From Siderastrea radians (lineage: Eukaryota > Cnidaria > Anthozoa > Scleractinia > Rhizangiidae), in contig OZ024892.1 in the NCBI GenBank assembly GCA_964017195.1, positions 15,036,071 to 15,100,070 of the forward strand: a stretch of DNA of 64,000 nt. Direction: 5' to 3'. The position numbers were made by a program, and so were the translations under genes. Shown here one piece after another: positions 38,846 to 47,050 of this stretch. A model generated the notes under the pieces. It was not told where the DNA came from. It saw only the letters and a list, made by a program, of their open reading frames with translations, and did not search any database. Position 1 is the first letter of the stretch. Every line of letters starts with the position of its first letter.

Positions 38846-39908
38846 CCACTGCATGTAATATATTTTAAATTGTCGTCATATATTTTTATTGTAAATAATT
38901 TATTCACATAATTCAGTCATTTGACTGCAAAGTGTATTTTATTAATAAACGGTCTTAATCTATTTGAAAGAAAACGGAGCATTTTATTGTCCATAATAAC
39001 TGATTTCTTAGAAAGTCTGCAGCAGTCGGGAAAGCAGGTCAAGGAAAATGTAATGCCATTTGTAATCGGTGTCAACACTTGTTTAAAAAATGGCAAGTTC
39101 ACAAAGAAACATACGCCCATGAAGAGGCAGTATTTTGTGTGGCAGAATAATATTGTGCCTGACCTTAGCAAAAGAAGCTAAAAGAAGCGCATAACTTTGG
39201 GGTGGAGTTGGTGCCTGCATTGTTTACCTCTAGAAAAATATTATAAATGTATTAAAAGAAATTAGACAAAGAACAACAACAAAAAAATGTTTTCAGATTC
39301 TCACATTCTAACAAAAGTTATTTGTTGTCATCAGTTTTTCTACTGAAGGGCAAACCGTGGATAGCCAGCACCAAATAGTTCCCTTTTTTTTAGAAATGAG
39401 GGAAAACTCGCGCGCGAAAGCCAGAAAAATGGCGGGAGGTGAATAGCAGATACTATCCCGAGTTTGAGTAGCCAATCAGAGCACGCGAGAAACACTTTCC
39501 ACTGGTTTGGTATATAAGCTTACTTACAAAGAATAGAAAAACTAAATTCCAAAAGTATAAATATACGTACTTATCCATATAATGCACATTTTCAAGAAAT
39601 CGATACGTCACGTTTTGCATCTTGATGATAGTTAAATATTGGCACTGTTTTTAATAACCAAAACTGTATGCCGTTTGAATTTGAGGCTTTTCTCTGTTTA
39701 GGTTACGTAACCCGCCAAATATGGCTGCGACTTGAAAATCTTGAACACCTTTCCCATAGAACAAATGTGGCCAAGCTGCTTATCTGTGGAAGTTAGGGTT
39801 TCAAGATATGACGATTAGGGACTTCTCATAGCAACAATGTGGTAATGAAGAGTCTCCTGCCTTAATTTATTAGAGGAAGCAAATGAAATAATTTTCAAAA
39901 TTTAATTG
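38846..39908. other. Left flank of the Polinton
   Basis: AT-rich DNA. An 86-codon plus-strand frame at 38921-39181 has plausible composition but no recognised domain. It may be the tail of an unrelated repeat. No conclusion is drawn. Confidence 0.35.
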
Positions 39909-39914
39909 CTCTGT
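39909..39914. repeat. Polinton target-site duplication, left (ctctgt)
   Basis: Six bases identical to 61645-61650 just outside the other end. A 6 bp duplication is characteristic of Polinton integrase. Confidence 0.9.
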
Positions 39915-40298
39915 AGTAGTAAGTCGGGCCCATATGTCACAAATGGAGGCTTCTGATTGGTTCTCACTGTTGCTAACCGGAAAGGCAACCGCTGACGATG
40001 GGGTTGCTAAGGGGCATGCGGGCTCAACCGGAAATGACGTCACCGAAACAGGAAGTGACCGGAAATGCGGAGGTCACGTGTTTTGGAGTGGGAAACCGCT
40101 GACCAGTTGTAAAAATAGATCGTGGGCTCAGATTAAGAAAAGAGAGGACATTTCGTGACGCTGACAGGACGTGCCCTCTGATTACGGTGGATTACCGCTG
40201 ACCAGTAGGGAAAATGGGATCGCGGGCTCAGGGTGGGGCAAAACCGCAGAGGAAGGCGGGCTCAAAGTCCAAAGTCCAACTCAGGCATCGGGGGAGGT
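39915..40298 (+). repeat. Left terminal inverted repeat with subterminal motifs
   Basis: This is the reverse complement of 61260-61644 with a few substitutions and one indel. Within it, ccgctgaccagt occurs twice (about 40096 and 40193), each about 25 bp before a copy of gggctcag. The phrase gcgggctca or close variants occurs four times. Such repeated subterminal motifs could be integrase or replication-protein binding sites. The 74-codon frame inside is the TIR read as protein and is not a gene. Confidence 0.9.
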
Positions 40299-40305
40299 AT
40301 AAAAA
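40298..40305 (+). promoter_or_regulatory. TATA box of the leftmost gene
   Basis: tataaaaa at the inner edge of the left TIR, 42 bp before the ATG at 40340. It is the same spacing seen at several other genes in this element. Confidence 0.6.
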
Positions 40306-40339
40306 GGCAACCACAAGGGGTTAGGTGGTGATTGTGACC

Positions 40340-41392
40340 ATGAGTTTTTAAATCACCCTTATCAGTGATCAAGCACAAGGCACGGGACAAAAATTTACCG
40401 CCAGACTTCCTCATTCACACTATCTGGTAGAAGATGATTGGGAAGCGGCCTTCGTTCATATCTCACACCCTGGTTTTAATCAAGAATTGGAAGATCAAAC
40501 CAAGCAGAATTGGACTCAAGAAGATAGTCAAAAACATTGGATGAAAACAGATATCAGATACATACCAAAACGTGCTGATGGAAAGGCTCCCATTCAAGTC
40601 ACCAAACAAATCCATTTGCCGCCAGGGTATTACCACAATTTGAAAGAAGCATGGATCGCCATCGCTTACGAAATGGAAAAACAACACATGGAAGTCATGA
40701 TGGATATAGCCAAAATGGACGTGGACGATCTATCCAAACGACAACAACTAGCCGCTCTCAACCTCGCTCAACCCTACGTGAAAATCACCAATACAGGCAT
40801 CGCCCCCGAATTAGATTCGCTGTATGTACTCATACCAGCCAACATGCAATTTGAAATGGAATGGAAATTGGCCGGCCTGATGGGACTTGTGAAAGATGGA
40901 ACGCCAACGCAACGAATTGTCCAAGAAAAAAATTATCTGGTGAAAAATATCGTGGATTACGACGATCGCCACAAATGGACACTAACCGTCGGTCCTGCAA
41001 ACAAATATCCACCTTTTGGTCATGTCTCCGTCAGCTTTACTCATCCCGACTTCGATTATTACTTCTTCTTGGGTCCGAATCTCAGTCGACAACCATTTCC
41101 CACCACCCAAACCATCAAACCACAACAAGGACAACAACAATTGATGATTTACACGGATCTGGTTGCACAGAGCATTGTTGGAAATCAACAAAAAGATTTT
41201 TTACGTACCTTGGATGCCGGCAATACCGATCATCAATTTGATACCACGCAACGGATGTATTTTCCTCTTGGCAAAACCATCTTTGACAGCATTGCCATTG
41301 ATATTCAAACAGCGAATGGACAGCCGGCTCCTTTCAAACAAGGCAGAACCATCATCACTCTTCAACACTCCAGAAAACGTCAACGGACATGA
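40340..41392 (+). pseudogene. Penton-like minor capsid paralogue 1, stop at codon 4
   Basis: The frame spans 351 codons, the same size as the two paralogues at 45995 and 47051, and shares their N-terminal start, the RLP phrase after about 25 residues and a C-terminal segment ending in a beta-rich TIITLQH. In-frame with the ATG at 40340, codon 4 is TAA where both paralogues read through. The rest of the frame is open, so a downstream start (for example a near-cognate codon) could still yield a shortened product. It has its own TATA box next to the TIR, away from the late block, so its expression may differ. The jelly-roll penton assignment comes from Polinton family knowledge and the C-terminal pattern. 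Confidence 0.65.
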
Positions 41393-41765
41393 CGTGGTTG
41401 TTTTTTATACAGAAAGCGAATCATTAATTAAATCCTGGAGCACGTGGGACCTAGCCCGGTTAGCTCCAGAACAGGCTAACTACTTAGATTGGTTTTTTGA
41501 AAAGAGATGAGGAATAAAATGACTTACCTCTATCCCGTTTACTTGACATTCTTGCTTGCTTGCTTGCTTGCCTGCTGGCTTGGGAGTGAAAACGAGGTGC
41601 GGAGGCGGGTTTTTTATAGAGACCGAAAGGTCACGTGGGAGGGGTGATGAACCAATCACCCAACAGGGCACAGCCTGGCATAACAATAGGTGATGAGGAC
41701 ACAGCCTGGCATAACAAGGGGTGATGAGGATCATACCTCGGGAGGGGTGCTCCAGGGAGGGGAAG
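41393..41765. promoter_or_regulatory. Intergenic region with a minus-strand TATA and mini-exon candidate
   Basis: A strong TATA on the minus strand (reverse complement tataaaaa, 41611-41618) points leftwards, but no minus-strand gene lies there. About 70 bp downstream an ATG (41549) opens 22 bases and then reads into gaggtaagt, a consensus splice donor (exon 41528-41549). A cttg tetranucleotide repeat lies at 41551-41573. Unspliced, this frame stops after about 20 codons. Confidence 0.35.
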
Positions 41766-41816
41766 GGGTGGGGTGACCCCCCTCCCCCTTACTTAGATGG
41801 ACCATCAGGCTTTGCG
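41766..41816 (+). promoter_or_regulatory. Shared 51 bp upstream module, copy 1
   Basis: A C-rich/G-rich block gggtggggtgacccccct is followed by ttagatggaccatcaggctt. It is almost identical, in inverted orientation, to 56775-56825. In both places the module lies 10-30 bp before a TATA box, so it is probably a promoter element common to two gene blocks. Confidence 0.65.
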
Positions 41817-41826
41817 CGGATCGGGG

Positions 41827-41834
41827 TATATAAG
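41827..41834 (+). promoter_or_regulatory. TATA box
   Basis: tatataag directly after the shared upstream module, 84 bp before the ATG at 41911. Confidence 0.55.
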
Positions 41835-41910
41835 TCAAGCGAGGCCCCAGGACGTCACTCCTAGCTTTGAGTGTGGTCTAAGCGACTTATGTCAGTTTGC
41901 TGTGTTAAAA

Positions 41911-42249
41911 ATGTCCAAAACGAGAAGGCCGTTGGGTTCCCTAGCCAGCGAGGTGAATGAGCATGGTGAGGAGGTTTTGAGGACGCGCGTGGGAAGGGAG
42001 AGGACCCATTTGGAACGTCAGGCCGAACGCATGTACGAGCGAGGAGAGGAGACCTGGCGTCGCTTGACACGACAGCGCGTGGCTGCATTTTTGGAACTGT
42101 TTTTGCTGGCTATGGTGCGAACGGAAAATGCTCACCGTGCGGGTTACCCACAGCCACAGAGTGTAGAAATGTTACTAGACACCCTGGTGAAACGCATCAT
42201 CCCCTGGGAGTACCGGCACCGCGTGTGGTCAAAGTATGAGGGTCGGTGA
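41911..42249 (+). CDS. Charged helical protein, unknown function
   Basis: 112 residues. The open frame extends upstream to 41797, but the TATA box at 41827 lies inside that extension, so the Met at 41911 is the likely start. The N-terminal half is rich in Arg and Glu (heptad-like VGRERTHLERQAERMYERGEE). The second half is more hydrophobic (FLELFLLAM) and ends WSKYEGR. I recognise no family. Position next to an early-type promoter module suggests an accessory or regulatory role. The next gene follows after three bases, so they are probably co-transcribed. Confidence 0.6.
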   Translation: MSKTRRPLGSLASEVNEHGEEVLRTRVGRERTHLERQAERMYERGEETWRRLTRQRVAAFLELFLLAMVRTENAHRAGYPQPQSVEMLLDTLVKRIIPWEYRHRVWSKYEGR

Positions 42250-42252
42250 CCC

Positions 42253-42444
42253 ATGTCATTAGAACATTTTGACGAACTGAACAATGATCTGGCCAATTAT
42301 CTGCCAACCATTCATGCGGGTCACCAATGGCAAATGATTCGTATGTATTTCGGTGACATGAAGCGGGTGCGGGAGGAGCGGCGGCGGAGGGAGGAACAGG
42401 AAAGGGAGGTTATGGCGGCCGTACGACGTTGTTTGGAGTTTTGA
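42253..42444 (+). CDS. Small charged protein, unknown function
   Basis: 63 residues, starting 3 bp after the preceding gene's stop. It contains an Arg/Glu-rich helix (MKRVREERRRREEQ) and no recognised domain. The tight spacing supports a bicistronic pair. Real coding status rests on the spacing and the strongly charged helical composition. Confidence 0.5.
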   Translation: MSLEHFDELNNDLANYLPTIHAGHQWQMIRMYFGDMKRVREERRRREEQEREVMAAVRRCLEF

Positions 42445-42599
42445 ACATTGTTTTTGTAAATAGACTGGAACATTTTGTTGGAACATTTAATTATGTGAGT
42501 CAAGAACCAGATAACATTTTGTAAGTGAAGTTTTTTATTTTAATTAAAAGAGTTGATGTTTTTTACAAATGGTTGTCCATATCTTGCCACGCGGGTGGG

Positions 42600-42769
42600 G
42601 CACTCCTATTTACAATTGAAATAAAAACTAAAATTGGAAAAGCTATGTACAGTTTGAAAACTAAAAAATTGAAAGGCTATGTACAATTCAAAAAATAAAA
42701 ACTAAAAATTGAAAAAAGCTATGTACAAGTCCAAAAGTAAAAACTAAAAAATTGAAAGGCTATGTACAA
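42600..42769. repeat. Four tandem ~45 bp repeats in the 3' region of the SLOG-like gene
   Basis: Variants of gaaaggctatgtacaattca plus an aaaactaaaa stretch are repeated about four times. The stop codon of the minus-strand SLOG-like gene lies at the right edge, so the array would be in its 3' untranslated region. Confidence 0.7.
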
Positions 42770-43465
42770 TTACAAATGAAAGTCTTCGAGCTCCAGGCGT
42801 AATTGATCAATGTTCTCGGGTAGACAGAACGTGCGATTGAATAAGGCTTGAATTTCTGCTCGGGTTTTGTCGTCCACATCACGGGATCCCACGATAGCAC
42901 TGCTTTGATGAAGGGTGGGCTTTTTGGGTCCCCAAGGGACAAATTGACTGCCAGTGACCAGGGTGGCGGCATTCTCGTTGACTTGGTAGTAATGGTCCGA
43001 GCGGTACCATGATTGACTGGGTATATCAAAGAGGTAGACGGGTTTGCCTTGATCCATGGCCAATTGCACGGTCCAACCGGTGCCTCCTTTTACGCGTTTA
43101 TGATCCTGTTCCAAAATGCCAAAGGCATAGATCGTATGTGCTTTTTTGGCAATTTGATAATTGCGTTGCAGCAATTGCAGGGTGTAAAAATGACTGGGCA
43201 TTCGTTTTCCTAGTTTCTCAGCCGCCTGGTGAAGATGTGGGTTGGCCAGCATGGGGAGTTCCACGGTGGAAGGGGTGATGAAGGTGGCTCGAGGATGGTT
43301 CGGGGGGACCAGCACTTCCACTTGCATCCCAAACTGTTTAGCCATTTGTTCGACGAGTTCATCGGTGCCTCTGGCTCCCCCGGTGTACACCACATGTCCA
43401 TGACCAATTTGCAGTTCCAAGGCCTCGACATCGTGTTCTCCGATCATGTCGATGTCTGGGGGCAT
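42770..43465 (-). CDS. SLOG-like Rossmann-fold protein
   Basis: 231 residues from the Met at 43465. The open frame extends to 43525, but a TATA-like tatttaag (minus strand, 43502-43511) lies in that extension. The pattern VVYTGGARGTDELVEQMAK near residue 27, then ILEQDHKRVKGGTGWTVQLA with KPVYLFD, matches SLOG superfamily proteins (DprA/LOG/YpsA-like, DUF2493 type). These bind nucleotides or nucleotide-derived ligands. It is the only gene of this half on the minus strand and shares a divergent promoter with the GRF gene. I know no standard Polinton role for such a protein. A sensor, nucleotide-processing or anti-defence role is inference only. Confidence 0.65.
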   Translation of the reverse strand: MPPDIDMIGEHDVEALELQIGHGHVVYTGGARGTDELVEQMAKQFGMQVEVLVPPNHPRATFITPSTVELPMLANPHLHQAAEKLGKRMPSHFYTLQLLQRNYQIAKKAHTIYAFGILEQDHKRVKGGTGWTVQLAMDQGKPVYLFDIPSQSWYRSDHYYQVNENAATLVTGSQFVPWGPKKPTLHQSSAIVGSRDVDDKTRAEIQALFNRTFCLPENIDQLRLELEDFHL

Positions 43466-43678
43466 GCTTTGAGAATGACGACTCAGGGACAAAAGGGAGC
43501 TCCTTAAATAGGGACAACGGACCAATGGGAAGACAAGAGACCCTTAGTTGGATAGGGAAAAGCTGACCAATGGGAAGATGAGAGCTCCTTATAGGGTCAT
43601 GAGAAGCTGACCAATGACAGCCAAGGGTCATGGGTATAAAAAGGCATGGAGTGGGTGAAAAAAGCAACCTTGAGCAGG
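43466..43678. promoter_or_regulatory. Divergent promoter with three CCAAT boxes
   Basis: Three repeats of gaccaatg (CCAAT at 43522, 43567 and 43611), each followed by similar sequence, lie between opposed TATA-type boxes. One is tatttaag on the minus strand at 43502-43511 and the other is tataaaaa on the plus strand at 43635-43642. They serve the SLOG-like gene and the GRF gene respectively. Confidence 0.6.
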
Positions 43679-44533
43679 ATGTCTGTCGATCGGAAGAGAA
43701 AGCAAAGTGTACATCCTTCGGGGAAGAAGAAAAAGAAAGAGAATGTGGACTGTGATCCTGTGGTACGCGAGGTCGTGGAAGACACCCGAGCTGCAGTGGA
43801 AGATATGATGAAAGAATTGAATAACATGGTGTCCCCCCAGACATCCCCGCCTGAATACATTGTGACGTATGACGAAGACCTCATTCCTCCCAGTTCGGTG
43901 GACTATATGGTATGCCCTTGCCATGACGTGCGTTTGGAGGCAGGAGAATCTCAAAAGGGATGGAAGTATGTGAAATGTCCCATGCAACCGTGTTTGCTGT
44001 TTTGTGGTCAAGATCAAGCCTCAGAGTATATGAAAGCCGTGTATAGTCAACCTCATGCAGAAGTGTTGGACATGTGGTGTTGTTTGCAATGCTTTTGACG
44101 TGAACCCGCCACGCTTCAACAGAGCCATTCTACCCAGAACCCCGATCGCTTGTTTCTGAATTGTTCCAAGAAAAAGTGTGGCTTCTTTCGGTGGGCCGAT
44201 CAACCGTTGGGTCCCAAGTACTGGACTTGGTTTCCTGACCATCCCCCCAAAAAAGCCGATCCACTCGCTCAGCCGCTTTTACCCAGCCGTGATGCTCAAG
44301 GATATCCCAAACGTGGAGTGGACATCCCTGGCCCACCACCTCCAGACCGAAGCAAAGAGGATCGGCCCCTGACAGATTATGAGAAACAATTGTTGCGAGA
44401 AATTCAAGATCTCAAGAACCGTCAAGAAATGATGGTAGCACCAGCTCCACCGCCCCCTAAGTACAGTGACAGTGTTGAGAACTGGCAGAAAGGTCTAGAG
44501 ACGATCACCTGTGGACGTCTAGGTCTCTTTTAA
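43679..44533 (+). pseudogene. GRF-type zinc-finger protein, split by a stop
   Basis: One frame of 285 codons carries a TGA at 44096-44098. The first part has a Lys-rich N-terminus and a Cys-rich motif (CPCHDV ... YVKCP ... CLLFCG). Immediately around the stop a second motif spans CCLQCF to NPDRLFLNC and CGFFRWAD, the hallmark of GRF zinc fingers. The stop sits inside this second finger, so it is probably a lesion. GRF fingers bind single-stranded nucleic acid in topoisomerase and nuclease-associated proteins. The C-terminal part is Pro-rich with a coiled segment (EKQLLREIQDLKNRQ). Start chosen 44 bp after TATA. Readthrough cannot be excluded. Confidence 0.65.
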
Positions 44534-44587
44534 CAAAAAATGTATTTAAAAGGAGTAGGAATAAATTTTTTTATTTAGTGTGTAACC

Positions 44588-44938
44588 ATGGAGTCTGTGT
44601 GGATGTGTTATGGGGGTCTCTTGTCCCTGGTGCAATGGCAATGTCATCAAACCCTTTGCCAAGTCTTATATGATCACCAACCCGGTGCCAAAATCCGCAT
44701 TCCCCCTTGTCCCGAGGACACGCATCCTCTCCAGATCTTTGAAGAAACCCATGTGGACAGCAACTTGTATCGATGGGTGGTGTTTGTCTTATGGTTAAAA
44801 GCCCACCCGAACGCATGGCGATGGTATCAAATCATTCAAAAGGCGCACCCCAACACTGTACCCACCATACCGACCTTATGGGATGAATGCCAGAAAGTAT
44901 GGCCCCTCGAAAGAAAAAGGTCTCCCAATCATGGTTGA
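44588..44938 (+). CDS. Trp-rich protein upstream of integrase, unknown
   Basis: 116 residues, rich in Trp, His and Pro, with no recognised domain. Its 3' end overlaps the integrase start by about 40-50 bases in another frame, suggesting coupled expression. Good composition and a clean ATG after a spacer containing aataaa support coding, but function is unknown. Confidence 0.55.
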   Translation: MESVWMCYGGLLSLVQWQCHQTLCQVLYDHQPGAKIRIPPCPEDTHPLQIFEETHVDSNLYRWVVFVLWLKAHPNAWRWYQIIQKAHPNTVPTIPTLWDECQKVWPLERKRSPNHG

Positions 44939-45993
44939 ATCGTTACCACGATCCTCGAGCCCCCGGCAGTTTAGGAGGCGTGCAACGGTTTGCCAAAGCC
45001 CATCGTCTCCCTTTGAAAAAAGTCCAACGGGTCTTGGAACGGGATTTGGCCTATACCTTGCATAAACCGCGTCGTCGTCGTTTTCCCACCGTACCCGTGA
45101 TCGTAGGAGGATTAGATGATCAATGGGTGCAACCGTTGGCCAAGTATAATCGGGATATACGATACTTGTTGACGGTGTTGGATGTCTTGTCCAAGTACGC
45201 GTGGGTACAACCGTTGAAAGACAAAACCGGGGTAGCCTTGGTCCATGCCTTTGAGAAGATTTTGAAAGGACGACGACGTCACCCCAATCGATTGCAAACA
45301 GATCGAGGGAAGGAATTTTATAACCGGACCTTTCAACGATGGCTTGACGAGCAAGGCATTCAACATTTTTCCACCGAAGGGGATGCGAAAGCCAGTGTAT
45401 TGGAACGATTTAATCGGACCTTGAAAGAACGTTTGTACCGTTATTTTACGGCTGCCAACACATTGAAATTTGATGATGTCTTACCCGAGTTGGTGCAAGG
45501 CTATAATGCCACACGTCATCGAAGTATTGCTATGGCCCCTCAAGACGTGACATGGGACAACGAAGAAGCTGTGTGGAAACGATTGTATGGCCAACGGTTG
45601 AAAGGCAAGAAAAAACCTAACTTCAAAGTAGGAGATCGTGTACGTCTCAATAAGATTCATCGTACGTTTGCCAAAGGGTATTTACCCGGTTGGACCGAAG
45701 AAGTGTTTGTCGTGCATCGTGTGATCCTGGGACCCGTTCCCACTTATAAGATTCACGAATGGGATGACACCCCCGTCCAAGGTACGTTTTATGAAGAGGA
45801 TTTACAAAAAGTCCATGTGTCCGACGTGTTTCGGATCGAAAAGGTACTTAAGCGACAAAAAGATCGTTGGTTGGTCAAGTGGAAAGGGTGGCCAGACAAG
45901 TACAATAGTTGGATTGCAAGCCAAGACGTGACGTCCCTGCGACTACCCAAGAGGAAAGAGACAAGCCCACGACGACGACGACGACGCGACTAA
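44887..45993 (+). CDS. Polinton integrase (rve family) with chromodomain
   Basis: 368 residues. The enzyme inserts the element's DNA into host chromosomes. The retroviral-type DDE core is visible: Asp at 77/78 (GGLDDQW), Asp139 (LQTDRGKEF) and Glu173 (VLERFNRTLKE). LLTVLDVLSKYAW lies between. A basic N-terminal segment with HhH-like helices precedes the core. A C-terminal chromodomain (about 315-345, FRIEKVL ... WLVKWKGW ... NSWI) would read methylated histones to choose target sites, and an Arg-rich tail follows. The frame is intact. The Met at 44899 is an alternative start. The 6 bp target duplication around the element matches its expected action. Confidence 0.93.
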   Translation: MPESMAPRKKKVSQSWLNRYHDPRAPGSLGGVQRFAKAHRLPLKKVQRVLERDLAYTLHKPRRRRFPTVPVIVGGLDDQWVQPLAKYNRDIRYLLTVLDVLSKYAWVQPLKDKTGVALVHAFEKILKGRRRHPNRLQTDRGKEFYNRTFQRWLDEQGIQHFSTEGDAKASVLERFNRTLKERLYRYFTAANTLKFDDVLPELVQGYNATRHRSIAMAPQDVTWDNEEAVWKRLYGQRLKGKKKPNFKVGDRVRLNKIHRTFAKGYLPGWTEEVFVVHRVILGPVPTYKIHEWDDTPVQGTFYEEDLQKVHVSDVFRIEKVLKRQKDRWLVKWKGWPDKYNSWIASQDVTSLRLPKRKETSPRRRRRRD

Positions 45994-45994
45994 A

Positions 45995-47038
45995 ATGACG
46001 TTCGTCCCCAACTCTTCGTTTTACGTGGCGTTGATGAGTCATGCTAGTACCAAAGAGTTTCCTGGGAACAAGAGTCATCATTTCAGAAACCGATTGCCTA
46101 AACCCATCCGATTTGTCGGACGAGGATGGATGGTAGACATGGTGAGTTTATCCTTACCCACCATTCCAGTGATAGCGGAAGAAGGGGGAGTGGGCGATTC
46201 CCATCCTCTGTTGTACGTACGATGGCACGAACGGGTGCATGACACAGACGATCAAAGGAACGACGTGTGGTTCCATGAACGGCGCGAACTCTTTGTCTAC
46301 GGTCGAGATATGAGAAAGCAATTGCTCTCGTCGACGGGATCGCAATTTTTTCACCAACTGGTATATCGCTACCAGCAAGAACGTGCTAAACGAACCCAAC
46401 CCAAAAACAAATGGACGGAGAACGACGGTCTCAAATTGTACCCGACCTTTGAATGGACCTCAGAAGGGGATTTGTTGTTGAATACCAAGCAAGTGGATTA
46501 CAAACGACAAGTGGCGCGCGTGTCATGGGGCAAAACCTTGGCCCTGAAAATGGGATGGATTGAACAAGTGTACCCCGGTCAGTATCGCCTGGGACCCAAT
46601 CTCTTGCCAGAATTTCAAGGCATTTCCACCATTCCCACTCCGTCCGATGTCCGCGATGCCGGCAACAAGCCCACCTTTTGGAAAGTGGATGGGGATTATG
46701 TGGTGTTGAGTCTATCGTGTCCTTGGCGATTTGTGAATTTGAACGAGACCTTTCGTCCCTCGTCGGAATTTGCTCCGACACGTCCTTTGCACGTGTACTG
46801 CGATGTAGGGACCAGTAGCATGGTAGGGGGTCGCATCACAGATCTCTTACGAGAAATCAAGTACCAGCCTCAAAACACCACCCACTTTGAACCTCGACAT
46901 ATTCAATATGTCCCGATACGCAATGAAGTAGTGGAAATCGTGGAAACGCAGATGGCCGAAATCAATGGGGATCTGACGCAATTTGGCGAAGGGCATACCC
47001 TCTTGACCCTCCACTTTAAAAGGGAGGTCGTAGTGTGA
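45995..47038 (+). CDS. Penton-like minor capsid paralogue 2
   Basis: 347 residues, starting 2 bases after the integrase stop. N-terminal SFYVALMSH and NRLPKPIRF, a central KMGWIEQVYPGQYRLGPNL, and C-terminal FEPRHIQYVPIRNEVVE plus LLTLHFKRE closely parallel the next gene, showing tandem duplication. Family knowledge: Polintons carry a jelly-roll minor capsid (penton) protein of this general N- and C-terminal pattern, located near the capsid gene. The assignment is by pattern and position, not structure. The frame is complete. Confidence 0.65.
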   Translation: MTFVPNSSFYVALMSHASTKEFPGNKSHHFRNRLPKPIRFVGRGWMVDMVSLSLPTIPVIAEEGGVGDSHPLLYVRWHERVHDTDDQRNDVWFHERRELFVYGRDMRKQLLSSTGSQFFHQLVYRYQQERAKRTQPKNKWTENDGLKLYPTFEWTSEGDLLLNTKQVDYKRQVARVSWGKTLALKMGWIEQVYPGQYRLGPNLLPEFQGISTIPTPSDVRDAGNKPTFWKVDGDYVVLSLSCPWRFVNLNETFRPSSEFAPTRPLHVYCDVGTSSMVGGRITDLLREIKYQPQNTTHFEPRHIQYVPIRNEVVEIVETQMAEINGDLTQFGEGHTLLTLHFKREVVV

Positions 47039-47050
47039 AGAAAAAAGAAA

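Noticed and set aside
39934..40158. 74-codon open frame in the left TIR, repeated as a 61-codon frame in the right TIR
   Set aside because: It is identical only because the TIRs are inverted copies; no domain, and the frame is broken between the two copies.
40861..41241. 126-codon frame inside penton paralogue 1
   Set aside because: Shadow frame overlapping a better-supported paralogue frame; Ser/Arg/Thr-rich without a domain.
42600..42769. Possible CRISPR-like array
   Set aside because: Units are contiguous tandem repeats without unique spacers, in eukaryotic DNA.
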